Assembly (NCBI RefSeq): GCF_032586235.1
Contig: NZ_JAWHTD010000032.1
Location: 1 to 45,252 of the forward strand
Direction: 5' to 3'
Length of the DNA: 45,252 nucleotides
From: Aestuariicoccus sp032586235
GTDB taxonomy: Bacteria; Pseudomonadota; Alphaproteobacteria; Rhodobacterales; Rhodobacteraceae
Shown here: positions 1 through 8,242 of the stretch, in pieces
Layout: each line of letters begins with the position of its first letter
Position numbering within the stretch: the stretch's first letter is position 1
Program-made: the position numbers and the translations under genes
Notes under the pieces: model-generated
The model's input: only the letters and a program-made list of their open reading frames with translations
What the model was told of the DNA's origin: nothing
Database searches by the model: none

Positions 1-72
1 CGATGCCCGGCCCCGCATCAACGCCTCCCCGAATTGCCTCAAATCAATGATGGCAAATTTGGTTCCGGGTGA
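1..72 (+). other. C-terminal tail of an unidentified protein entering from the left edge
   Basis: Frame 1 is open from the first base and stops at a TGA at 70-72, giving a 23-residue tail that ends DGKFGSG. I do not recognise it. It lies immediately beyond the point where the neighbouring methyltransferase loses similarity to its family, so it may be the end of a transposase whose insertion truncated that gene. No terminal repeat can be shown from this side alone, so this is inference. Confidence 0.2.
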
Positions 73-1774
73 CTAGCAACAATTCCCAGGTGATGGGGAC
101 TTGTTGTCCTTGGCAAAGGCTATTGGTCGCAACGAATGCAAATGGTGCGTGGCAACTGTCGTTGTACAAAGCAGCTTTCATCAGCCAAGAGCCAACGTAA
201 TCGACGTTTTTCCATTTAGACGTGATGCTTCCGAATACGCGCTCAAGGTCTTCTTTTTCTTGTGCTTCCTGTTTGCGCGCACCTTTGAACGGAGGGTTTC
301 CGCAAATGTAGGTCTCCCCACCTTCGTTCTCGAAGTCGATCTCGGCTTGATCCACGGGTGACATGAATAGGTCGTCGGCATGATGCTTCACGCCCGTTCC
401 CGTGGGCGGACAGATGCTCAGCCAGTCGAGCCGCAGGGCGTTGCCGCAGGTGATCCAGTTCATGGCATCGAGCGGCAGAAACTCGGCAAGCGCCTCCTTC
501 TGCCCTCGATAAGTTACGTCGCACTGATACTCAGCGATGATCAGCGCCAGCCGCGCGATCTCGGCGGGGAAGTCTCGCAGCTCGATCCCGCGAAAGTTGG
601 TCAGCGGGATGTCGGTGCGCCGATCAGCTTCGCCGCGCCGTTTGTTGATCTCGGCCTCAATCGCCCGCATTTCCTTGTAAGCGATGACCAAGAAATTTCC
701 CGAGCCGCAGGCGGGGTCGAAGACCCTGATCTTGGCCATGCGGCCCCGCAGATTGAGAAGCTTGCGGGGATTGTCCCCTGCCTCGTCCAGCTTCTCGCGC
801 AGGTCATCGAGGAAGAGTGGATTGAGCACCTTCAGGATGTTCGGCACGGATGTGTAGTGCATCCCCAAAGCGCCACGTTCCTCGTCATCGGCGACGGCCT
901 GAATCATCGAGCCAAAGATATCGGGATTGATCTTGGTCCAGTCGAGATTGCCGATGTGCAGCAGGTAAGAACGCGCGATCTTGGAAAAGCGCGGCACGTC
1001 CGTTCCGCCCGAAAACAGCCCGCCATTGACATAGGGAAAGGCATTTGCCCAACGGGGGATGCCCGCGGCGGCGCGATCGGCCGTCTTGGTGTTCATGACC
1101 TTGAAGAGCATGCTGATGACCTCATGGGTGTTCGAGCTGTCCTTCTCGCTCATGCGCTCGATCGTGCCGGTGAACTGATCTGCTTCCGTGAAGATGTCGG
1201 TGTCTTCGGCGAAGAAGCAAAAGATCAGCCGCGCCATGAAGTGGTTCATGTCGTGGCGGCGTGCGGCGGAGCCCCATTCAGGGTTATCCTTTAAGAGTTC
1301 GACATAGAGCCGGTTGAGACGCCCCGTCGCCTTGATGTCGAAGGCGCTCTCTCGTATTTGCTTGACCGTGCTGATCCCTGCGAGGGGCAGGAAGAACCCG
1401 AAGTGATCGGGGAAGTCTCCAAAAGCGCAGGCGATCGTCTCGCCCGTGGCCAGGTCTTCGGCCTCAAGATCGGTGCCATCGGTGGCCAGGACGAATTTCG
1501 CCTTAGCCTTGGCGGTAGCCGGGCTTGCCTTGAGCTGCGCCAGGGTGGTTGTGACCTCCCCTGCCCCGCAAACCTTCAGATGGATGTTGTTGGTCTGAAG
1601 AACGCCGCCCTGGTCGGACTTGTTCGACGCGCCAGCGCGCAGACGCTTGATCGTGGCCGGTTTGTTACCGAAGGCTTCAAGAAAGGCGAACGGGAACTCT
1701 TCTGCATCGAAAAGCTGCTCGGCCAATGCCGATATGTCGATGCGTGGAGCCCGGCACCGATTACGGCAGAGCAT
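44..1774 (-). pseudogene. Truncated DNA methyltransferase (class I SAM-dependent, type IIG/MmeI-like)
   Basis: This is an adenine-specific DNA methyltransferase of the large single-chain kind found in type II or BREX-like restriction systems. The SAM-binding motif I (DPACGSGNF) and the catalytic motif IV (NPPF) are intact. The body follows the family closely from about 1735 downwards (LAEQLFDAEEFPFAFLEAFG) as far as a CQGQQVPI segment near base 95, then runs into an unrelated tail and stops. Family members are about 900-1000 residues, so some 300 C-terminal residues holding the target-recognition region are missing. The first few residues are also replaced by sequence that is antisense to an acetyltransferase. 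With both ends lost it is unlikely to work. The chosen start is the nearest ATG above the homologous part; a longer open frame up to 1936 is only shadow of the GNAT gene. Confidence 0.75.
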
Positions 1775-2134
1775 TTCCACGCGAGGGTCTCGGATGGCAG
1801 GACGGTCACGGTCGCCGTATCGAACGATGATGTGCCCGTGGCGTTTATCGAGCTCGAGGCGGACGGTCACATCGATTGCTGCTATTGTCCCCCCGATTTC
1901 GCGGGATCGGGCGTCGGCAGGGCCCTGTTCCGACATGCTCGGTCACAGGCCATCGCAGCCGGTATCACACGGCTTACCATCGAGGCGAGCGAGGCCGCAC
2001 GCCGCTTTTTTCTGCGCGAGGGCTTTCTTCTGATTGCGCGCCGGGCGTTCGAGCTACGCGGTGTGATGATCCACAACTATTCGATGGAAAAGCAGCTTGA
2101 TGAGGGTGCCGAGGCCCAGGAGGCAGCATTGTAA
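1738..2134 (+). pseudogene. GNAT family N-acetyltransferase, N-terminus missing
   Basis: From about 1738 the plus strand encodes roughly 130 residues typical of the C-terminal two thirds of a GNAT acetyltransferase. Visible are a CYCPPDFAGSGVGRALF segment, matching the acetyl-CoA-binding RxGxG-type loop of motif A, and a C-terminal EASEAARRFFLREGF stretch followed by ELRGVMIHNYSMEK, a familiar ending of this subgroup. The expected first 40-50 residues (beta-1, alpha-1, alpha-2) are absent. Upstream of 1738 the DNA belongs to a methyltransferase read on the other strand. The two fragments therefore meet at a recombination junction. No start codon or ribosome site suits the fragment, so I call it a pseudogene. 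Confidence 0.65.
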
Positions 2135-2308
2135 CGCCAGTCTTGCACGGGTGGCACGGGGGCTCTGAAGCAGTTCGCTGGAAACACTCATAATTTCGGG
2201 GGATGCGTCTTCCTGCAGGACCCGTCCAAATGCGCAAAGTGCGCGACACAAGGCGGCGCTCCTCAATCCATTAGGATCAATGACCTAAGTTGGAGAACGT
2301 TGGACCCC

Positions 2309-2327
2309 GGTCCCGTCCGCTCCGCCA
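2309..2327 (+). repeat. Possible attachment-site remnant: tRNA 3'-end-like sequence
   Basis: The sequence GGTCCCGTCCGCTCCGCCA resembles the 3' part of a bacterial tRNA, with T-stem, acceptor strand, discriminator G and encoded CCA, as in tRNA-Ser genes. The T-loop and everything 5' of it are absent and there is no matching GGAGCGG acceptor strand upstream, so it is not a tRNA gene. Integrases often use tRNA 3' ends as attachment sites, and the decayed genes just upstream fit the inside of an island. This is inference. Confidence 0.3.
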
Positions 2328-2334
2328 GATACAC

Positions 2335-2360
2335 CCCACGCCAAAAGCGTGGGTATTTTT
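2335..2360 (+). terminator. Intrinsic terminator
   Basis: A perfect 7-bp stem, CCCACGC against GCGTGGG, with a five-base CAAAA loop is followed directly by TATTTTT. This is the classic Rho-independent arrangement on the plus strand. It follows the tRNA-like 3' end by a few bases, as terminators do behind tRNA genes, so it may have belonged to a tRNA that is no longer complete here. Confidence 0.7.
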
Positions 2361-2708
2361 GAATCCAATTTTAATCGATGGATTAGACAAGTTTTGCGCG
2401 CTTTCGACTTGAACGGATTTGCCATATCCCGAACGGTTTCCTCAGCAGGAACCGCACCATCGGTGTTGGACTGACTGCGAAAATCATGCCCCTCAAAATT
2501 GGCGCAGATCGCCGTCAGATGTTGCTTCGGATATCACGCCGCCGTCGATCTTGACGCGCATACAGGATGCAGTGCTAACCATGCTGGCCATCGGCGCAAC
2601 CCTCGCGATCTGGAGTACGGCGCTTTACAATCCGAGACTATCGACCCTGGCAACTTTCTAATCATATGCAGTGCATCGGTTATTGCGTTACGATTTGCGG
2701 GGTACGGC

Positions 2709-3089
2709 ATGAAGAAACGCGGCTTTTTCGCTTTGGCGGGCTTGGTGCTGGCCGGGGCTTTGGCATTCGGCGGCGGCTCGGGCACCCCGCGCCCCGATCA
2801 GGTCGGGTATTTCAAGTCCGAGGAAGGCAACCGCGTGATGGCCTACACCGCACCCGAGGGCATGACCGAGGCCGAGGGCCGCGCCTTTCTCGGCGAGGTA
2901 ATGCACAGGCCCGGGCGGCTGACCTTTGCCGTGATCTACCCGCAAGGCACCGCGCATCCGGGGCATCGGCTGACCACGGCCCCCGATTACCTCACCGCCG
3001 CCGGGATGCTGGATTCCGCGCCGCATGATGGTTGGGTTTGGGGCGTGGTGATCGACATGGCGGGTTCCGCCAATTTCGATCTGAGGTAA
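2709..3089 (+). CDS. Small secreted protein of unknown function
   Basis: The product is 126 residues. It begins with a clear signal peptide (MKKRGFFALAGLVLAGALAFG) and should be exported. The rest is soluble, with a YFKSEEGNRVMAYTAPEGMTEAEGRAFL-type stretch (written here only to locate it near residues 34-61) and no recognisable catalytic motif or paired cysteines. The start is chosen because the signal peptide follows it directly; a longer upstream frame adds non-hydrophobic residues. It stands alone between island debris and the SLC13 gene. The C-terminus ends abruptly at ANFDLR and may have been cut by the same rearrangements that affected its upstream neighbours. No function is proposed. 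Confidence 0.5.
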   Translation: MKKRGFFALAGLVLAGALAFGGGSGTPRPDQVGYFKSEEGNRVMAYTAPEGMTEAEGRAFLGEVMHRPGRLTFAVIYPQGTAHPGHRLTTAPDYLTAAGMLDSAPHDGWVWGVVIDMAGSANFDLR

Positions 3090-3362
3090 GCGGCGTTGGG
3101 CAAGGTCGAGGTCGCCTACCCTTCCCCGGTCAGAACGTCGGGCAGGACGGCCGACCCGCCGGGCTGGCGATCTTTGCAGCCATCGAAGGCCTCCAAAATC
3201 CGCGCCGTCGGCACGCAGTTCCGGGCTGGAAAAGCCCCTTGGCCTTCGAGGCGCAGGCCGCGTAATCAAGCGTGACAGGTCCTCAACGAGCAGGACCCGA
3301 GCGGCTGGACGCATGCTCTTGGGGCGCGCGCTTCGCGTTCGATCGCGCAAGGCAAAGCTCCG

Positions 3363-5135
3363 TCACAGCGGCCAGAACAGCAGTATCGCAGGGACGCCAA
3401 CGGCAAGTACGACGATTTCCAGCGGCAGGCCCATGCGCCAATAATCGCCGAAACGGTATCCTCCGGGGCCGAGTATGATGGTGTTGTTCTTGTGCCCGAT
3501 GGGCGTGAGGAAGGCGCAGGATGCCGCGACTGCGACCGCCATCAGATAGGTGTCGGGGTTCGTTCCGGTGGATGCGGCCATCGAGATGGCAATGGGTGCG
3601 GCGATCAGCGTTGTCGCAACGTTGTTGAGCAAGTCCGACATCGTCATCGTGACCAGCATCAGCGCCAGAAGGGCAAACCAGGCCGGGTAGCCCTCGGTCA
3701 GATCCACGATCTGTCCTGCGATCAGGTCGGCCCCGCCGAACGCGTCGAACGCTTCTGCAAGGGGGATAAGGCTTGCCAGCAGCACGATGACCTTCCACTC
3801 GATCGACGAATAGACCTCGCGCGGGCCGACCAGACCGAACGCGACAAAAGCCACGACCGCGGCCGCAAGGGCAACCGACAAAGGCAGCCATCCGAACACG
3901 GCAACAGCGATGGCCAAAACGAAAATGGCCGCCGACAGCCCGGCTTTCCCACGCTGCATCACCTCGGTTTTGCGCCCCTCGATCCGATGCACGCCCAGCC
4001 ATTCCGTGGCAGCATCGATGCGCTCAGGCGTGCCAAGCAACAAAAGCACGTCTCCGCTGCGTATCGTCAGATTCCTGACACGGTCACGAAATCTCTGTCC
4101 GCCACGCGCGACCCCCAGAAGCGTGACCGAATGACGTTGCAGCAAACGCAGCTCGAGGGCGGTCCGGTTCTGTATCCGCGCACCATCGGGAACAATGGCC
4201 TCGACCAGTGCAAGCCCGGTCGATGTGACACCGCCCTCGTGTTTCTCGGAACCGGCAAAATCGAGTTTGACCTTCCCCATGAAGCTTTCGATCGCCTTGG
4301 GATCGCCTTCGACGACCAGGAAATCGCCGGGGCGCAGAACTTCGCGATGGGCCGTGCCGGGGCGCCTGCGCCCGCCTCTGATCAGGCCGAGAATATGAAT
4401 ATCGGCGGCTTCGGCCTGGGGGTAGAGATCGCGCACCATCAGTTCCCCGTCGGCGGCCTCTCCTATGCGCAATTCGGCCAGGTACCGCCCCTTGCTGAGT
4501 TCCGCCCCATACGCGGCGAGCGAGGCCCGCGCCGGCAAGAGCCGCCAACCGACCAGAGAGACGAAGGCAATACCCGCGACGGCGACGGCCAGGCCGACCG
4601 GGGCGAAATCGAACATGGCGAAAGGTGCGCCGAGCGTATCCTGGCGATACTCGGATATCACGATATTGGGCGGCGTCCCGATCAGTGTGATCATGCCGCC
4701 GAGGATCGTGGCAAAGGACAGGGGCATAAGGCTCTGGCTGGCAGCGCGTTTCGCCTTTTCCGCCGCCTCGACATCAAGAGGCATGAGAAGTGCAAGCGCG
4801 GCCACGTTGTTGATGATCGCCGACAGCCCGGCGGCGAGTGTCGCCAGCACGGCGATATGAAGGGGAAGCGCGCGCGCGGGATCGACAAGGCGCATCGCGA
4901 TGAGTTCGACGGCGCCGGAGGCCGACAGCCCCCTGCTGACGATGAGAACAAGCGCGATGATCGCGACGGCGGAATGTCCAAACCCCGAAAAGACATCCTG
5001 CGATGGCACAAGCCCGAGGGCCGTGGCGAGGATCAGCGCCGCGAACGCTGCCAGATCGTAGCGGATGCGGCCCCATACCAGCACGACGAAAACCGCTCCG
5101 AGAACCACGAAGATCAAAATGAGTTCTGTCGACAT
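3363..5135 (-). CDS. SLC13 family permease with two RCK_C (TrkA-C) domains
   Basis: A 590-residue inner-membrane secondary transporter of the divalent-anion/Na+ symporter superfamily, whose members move dicarboxylates, sulfate or similar anions. Hydrophobic segments fill residues 1-210 and about 400-590. The family signature LIGTPPNIVISEYR is near residue 165 and an SxxLNNVATTLIAAP motif near residue 520. Between the two halves lie two soluble RCK_C-type domains (about 210-390; LRPGDFLVVEG and IRSGDVLLLLG), as in the subgroup often annotated as potassium/sulfate transporters. I chose the ATG at 5135 because AGGGAT precedes it and the membrane segment starts at once; the frame extends to 5177. 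It is divergent from the MFS gene with fewer than 100 bases between. Substrate unknown. Confidence 0.85.
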   Translation of the reverse strand: MSTELILIFVVLGAVFVVLVWGRIRYDLAAFAALILATALGLVPSQDVFSGFGHSAVAIIALVLIVSRGLSASGAVELIAMRLVDPARALPLHIAVLATLAAGLSAIINNVAALALLMPLDVEAAEKAKRAASQSLMPLSFATILGGMITLIGTPPNIVISEYRQDTLGAPFAMFDFAPVGLAVAVAGIAFVSLVGWRLLPARASLAAYGAELSKGRYLAELRIGEAADGELMVRDLYPQAEAADIHILGLIRGGRRRPGTAHREVLRPGDFLVVEGDPKAIESFMGKVKLDFAGSEKHEGGVTSTGLALVEAIVPDGARIQNRTALELRLLQRHSVTLLGVARGGQRFRDRVRNLTIRSGDVLLLLGTPERIDAATEWLGVHRIEGRKTEVMQRGKAGLSAAIFVLAIAVAVFGWLPLSVALAAAVVAFVAFGLVGPREVYSSIEWKVIVLLASLIPLAEAFDAFGGADLIAGQIVDLTEGYPAWFALLALMLVTMTMSDLLNNVATTLIAAPIAISMAASTGTNPDTYLMAVAVAASCAFLTPIGHKNNTIILGPGGYRFGDYWRMGLPLEIVVLAVGVPAILLFWPL

Positions 5136-5224
5136 ATCCCTGACCATAACCGGTTCGATGCAGGGAAAAAGGGGCAATCGCCTTACAGATTTTCAACCGA
5201 AGCCATGCAGTCTATTCTCGCAGG

Positions 5225-6526
5225 ATGTTTCGGAGCCTGCTTCCCCTGACCGCCCTTTTGATGGGCTCGGCGTTTCTTCTCTTTGCCGGTGGCGTCAACT
5301 CTCTGATCCTTCCGGTCCGCGGCGAGGCAGAGGGGTTCACGGCCGCTTCGCTGGGCTTGCTCGGGACCGGCTGGGCGGTCGGCTATGTCGGAGGCTGCCT
5401 GCGCACACCTGCATTGGTCGCGCGCGTGGGCCATATCCGGGCCTTCGGGGCCATGTGCGCAATCGCGGCGATCGCGGTGTTGCTGTCGCTGGTGCTGATC
5501 ACCCCGTGGGTCTGGATCCCGGTTCGGGCCTTGTCGGGCTTCTGTTTTGCCGGGGCGGCCATGATCGTGGAAAGCTGGCTGAACGAAAGAGCCGACGCGA
5601 AAACGCGCGGGCGTGTGTTCGGCATCTACACGATGGTCAACCTCGCCGCGACGACCGCGGGCCAGATGGTGCTGACACTTGGCGATGCAAACGGCTATTT
5701 CTTCTTTGTGCTTGCGGCGATGGTCTATTGCCTGGCCTTGCTGCCCACGGCGATCAGCGCCACCAACACGCCGTGGCCGCTGACCCAGGTCTCTCTCGAT
5801 CTGCGCAAGCTCTGGAGCAACTCGCCAATTGCGGTCTTTTCCGTTCTGATGGTCGGGATCTCGAATGCGTCCTTTGGGACCCTGGCCGCGGTTTATGCTG
5901 CCCGGATCGGTCTGTCGCTTGGCGAAATCGCGCTTTTCGCGAGCATTCCGATCCTGGCCGGAGCGGCGAGCCAAATCCCCGTCGGCATTGCGTCCGACAG
6001 GTTCGACCGTCGGAAGGTTCTTGTTGTCATCACGGTCATCGCAATTTTCGCCGATGCCTTGTTCCTGTTCGTCGGCGTGACGAACCCGAGCGTCGCTCTG
6101 GCCCTGGCCGCATTGTTCGGCGCAACGGTATTCGCGATGTATCCCGTGATCGTGGCGCATGCTAACGATCATGCCGAACCGGGTAATTTCATTCAGGTCA
6201 GCGGGGGCTTGCTGCTTGTCTTCGGAATCGGTTCGATCATCGGACCGACGGCTGCGGGTTTTGCGATGGCCTCTGTCGGTGCGGCCGCGCTCTTTGCCGT
6301 CACCGGCCTGGCGCATATCTCGCTCGTCCTTTTCGCGCTGCTCAGGCTGCGGGTCGCGCCCGCTGTTTCCGCAGCCGACAAGGGGGTGTTCCGGGCGAAT
6401 CCGCTTGCTCGCGCCTCGACCCCCGAAACGGTGGCCCTCGGCGCCGACCAGGCGGAGCTCGATGCAGATCATGAGCAAAGAGCCGCTATGGACGAAGCTG
6501 GTGCCGAGCCGACTGGCAAAGAGTAA
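5225..6526 (+). CDS. MFS transporter, YcaD-like
   Basis: A 433-residue major facilitator with twelve predicted membrane segments in two bundles. The cytoplasmic loop 2-3 region, the ESWLNERADAKTRGRVFGIYTM stretch near residue 118 (seen in the YcaD-type subgroup) and an RFDRRKVLVV loop at the start of the second bundle support the assignment. The last 60 residues are polar and probably disordered in the cytoplasm. The start at 5225 directly precedes the first hydrophobic helix. It is divergent from the SLC13 permease and convergent with the CBS-domain gene. Substrate cannot be predicted; a role in efflux is typical of the family but not shown here. Confidence 0.85.
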   Translation: MFRSLLPLTALLMGSAFLLFAGGVNSLILPVRGEAEGFTAASLGLLGTGWAVGYVGGCLRTPALVARVGHIRAFGAMCAIAAIAVLLSLVLITPWVWIPVRALSGFCFAGAAMIVESWLNERADAKTRGRVFGIYTMVNLAATTAGQMVLTLGDANGYFFFVLAAMVYCLALLPTAISATNTPWPLTQVSLDLRKLWSNSPIAVFSVLMVGISNASFGTLAAVYAARIGLSLGEIALFASIPILAGAASQIPVGIASDRFDRRKVLVVITVIAIFADALFLFVGVTNPSVALALAALFGATVFAMYPVIVAHANDHAEPGNFIQVSGGLLLVFGIGSIIGPTAAGFAMASVGAAALFAVTGLAHISLVLFALLRLRVAPAVSAADKGVFRANPLARASTPETVALGADQAELDADHEQRAAMDEAGAEPTGKE

Positions 6527-6682
6527 GCGCCGGGGCTTGTTCGCGCCGCGCCAACCATCCGCTAGAATCGTCGGCGAATGCGCACGGCGGCCCCTTTTCG
6601 ACCCAGACAACGCTCAGGAAATTTGGCCGTTTCCGCAGGGCCCACGAAGCGTGAACCGCCGAACCCGCAGACCAAGCCACCC

Positions 6683-7075
6683 TCAGCCGATGCGCATCAA
6701 AAGCGCGAGGACGTCCGAGCGGTGCAATACCCCCACGACGCTGGTGGCATTCAAGACCGGGAAAACGCGGTGACGGTGCTGAATGAACATCTCGGCGACA
6801 CGGATCACTTCGTCGTCCACATCGACGGTGATCACCTCGCGCGACATGTAATCGCCCACCTGCCCGGTCCATTCCCGATGATAGCTCGCATGGAGCGCCG
6901 GCGTGAAACAGTCTTTCTGGGTCAGAATGCCAATCAGTTGTCCATCCTCGCTTAGAACCGGGGCGGCGGCAGCGCCCGCATCCACCAGGACAGCGACCGC
7001 CCGCCGGATGGGGGTTTCCGCAGAGAGGGTGGGAATATCGTCGCGCAGGATGGCGCCAACCCGGAACTCCGTCAT
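6683..7075 (-). CDS. Two-CBS-domain protein, last gene of the nqr operon
   Basis: A 130-residue cytoplasmic protein made almost entirely of a CBS pair (about residues 4-60 and 66-128), which in other proteins binds adenine nucleotides and senses energy state. Typical PVLSEDGQLIGILTQKD and FPVLNATSVVGVLHRSDV strands are visible. Its ATG overlaps the stop of nqrM by four bases (ATGA), so it is translationally coupled to the nqr genes and probably regulates or stabilises that complex, for example by sensing ATP or NADH. This is inference. The frame continues up to 7123, but that part is shadow of nqrM. Confidence 0.85.
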   Translation of the reverse strand: MTEFRVGAILRDDIPTLSAETPIRRAVAVLVDAGAAAAPVLSEDGQLIGILTQKDCFTPALHASYHREWTGQVGDYMSREVITVDVDDEVIRVAEMFIQHRHRVFPVLNATSVVGVLHRSDVLALLMRIG

Positions 7076-7248
7076 GGCTGTGCCTTTGCCGTGGCGCGCC
7101 GTTTCAGGGGACAATCGGCGCACTGGCCTCCGGCACTCTCCGCCGCGCCGCAGCTTGTCCGCACAGGACGCTTGTTCAGCACGAGCCCGAGACCAAGACC
7201 GCCCGCCACAAGCACGAGGATCGCGAGGGTGAAAAGGAACTCCATCAT
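7072..7248 (-). CDS. nqrM: NqrM, Na+-NQR maturation factor
   Basis: A 58-residue protein with one N-terminal membrane helix (FLFTLAILVLVAGGLGLGL) followed by a cysteine-rich tail: C33 in a TSCGAAE segment and a C43-x2-C46 pair. This is the architecture of NqrM (DUF539), which is needed to install the iron centre between NqrD and NqrE. V. cholerae NqrM has four conserved cysteines; only three are visible here. The gene sits 13 bases after apbE and overlaps the CBS gene by four bases. Two adjacent ATG codons (7248 and 7245) are possible starts. Confidence 0.85.
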   Translation of the reverse strand: MMEFLFTLAILVLVAGGLGLGLVLNKRPVRTSCGAAESAGGQCADCPLKRRATAKAQP

Positions 7249-7261
7249 GGGTGTTTATCCT

Positions 7262-8236
7262 TCACAGCATGAACTCCGATATCCGGCCAGTCGCCACTTG
7301 CCGCAGGCCGCCGCGGGCTTCGCTCAGGAACAGGGCGTCGATACCTTCCGCCAAGGCCAGCCGCGGGCCAGCGACGCCACCTGCCGCAAAAAGCGCGGTC
7401 GCCCAGCCGTCGGCGGCCATTGCATCGGGTGCAACAACCGTGACAGAGACCAGCCCGCCGCGCGCCGGCTCATGAGTGGCCGGATCTATGATATGGCTAT
7501 AGCGGCGCGGGTTGAGCACATAGCTTTGTTCCCGAACACCCGAGGTGGCCACGGCACGGCCGCGCGGCAGGCGAAGCGCGCCGACAACCGGCCCCGATGC
7601 GATGGGCGACGCGACAGCCACCTGCCATTCCCGTCCGTCGGGGTGTGAGCCGAGCGCGATCAGTTCGCCGCCAAGATCGAGCAGCGCATCCTGGACCCCG
7701 GCGCCCTGCAACAACCGCGCCGCCCGATCGAGCGCCCAGCCCTTCGCGATACCGCAAAGGTCGAGCGTCAGATCGGCACGGTCCTTGGTGACCCCGTGGG
7801 GCCCCACGCCGATTGCCTCCCAATCGGGTTCGCCTCCGTGGTTGATCGGGCCGAACCCCCATCGCGCCACAAGCGGACCGACCGTCGGATCGAAGGCGCC
7901 TTTACTTTGGCGCGCGATCTCCAGCGCTGCCGCCGTAACCACGGCAAGCGCGGGGTCGCGTGCGTGAATGCGCGCCGGGCCGGTATTGAATCGACTGACC
8001 GCGCTGTCGGCCCGCCACGGTGACAAGCGCCGATCGATATCGTCGAAAAGCGCCTCGATGTCAGGAACCAGGCGCGCGATGCCAGCGCCCAAAGGTGCCA
8101 CGATTTGCCAACCGGTTCCGAAGGCACGGCCCGAGACCAGTTCGACGTCAGTCGCCGCCGCAGCGCTGTTCATGGCCAAGGCGGCGCCGATCATGCCAAG
8201 CGCGGCGCGCCGTGAGGGATGATATCGAATCGTCAT
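7262..8236 (-). CDS. apbE: FAD:protein FMN transferase (ApbE)
   Basis: A 324-residue flavin transferase that attaches FMN from FAD to a threonine of target proteins such as NqrC. An N-terminal twin-arginine-like signal (SRRAALGMIGAALAM, ending AAAA) points to export, so it acts in the periplasm. Family signatures include GTGWQI, DPTVGPLVARWGFG, the Mg2+/FAD-binding LDLCGIAKGWALD, ALLDLGGELIALG, and the late HIIDPATHEPA and DAMAADGWATALFAAG motifs. It follows nqrF by six bases, so its natural substrate in this operon is NqrC, which carries a TGATRT acceptor. Whether NqrB is a target is doubtful because the motif is missing there. Confidence 0.95.
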   Translation of the reverse strand: MTIRYHPSRRAALGMIGAALAMNSAAAATDVELVSGRAFGTGWQIVAPLGAGIARLVPDIEALFDDIDRRLSPWRADSAVSRFNTGPARIHARDPALAVVTAAALEIARQSKGAFDPTVGPLVARWGFGPINHGGEPDWEAIGVGPHGVTKDRADLTLDLCGIAKGWALDRAARLLQGAGVQDALLDLGGELIALGSHPDGREWQVAVASPIASGPVVGALRLPRGRAVATSGVREQSYVLNPRRYSHIIDPATHEPARGGLVSVTVVAPDAMAADGWATALFAAGGVAGPRLALAEGIDALFLSEARGGLRQVATGRISEFML

Positions 8237-8242
8237 GATCGC

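Larger units (their letters stand above)
2135..2708. other. Gap of decayed DNA with a tRNA-like end, a terminator and one small open frame
   Basis: No convincing gene is seen here. The stretch holds a tRNA-like 3' end at 2309-2327 and an intrinsic terminator at 2335-2360, listed separately. An 80-codon plus-strand frame at 2419-2661 ends in a hydrophobic segment (LTMLAIGATLAIWST) but has no clear ribosome site and no family I know. Base composition looks less GC-rich than the rest of the window around 2360-2700, as expected for island debris. Confidence 0.4.

Noticed and set aside
2281..2330. Complete tRNA gene in front of the terminator
   Set aside because: No matching 5' acceptor strand, D-arm, anticodon arm or T-loop precedes the CCA-ending sequence.
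3090..3362. A minus-strand reading with a gene-like stretch (about 3110-3250) ending in a TAG
   Set aside because: One frame looks protein-like over about 40 residues but has no family that I recognise and a stop inside, so I did not list it as a gene.
3492..5249. A 585-codon plus-strand frame across the SLC13 permease
   Set aside because: Composition is Arg/His/Gln-rich nonsense; the opposite strand has conserved membrane motifs.
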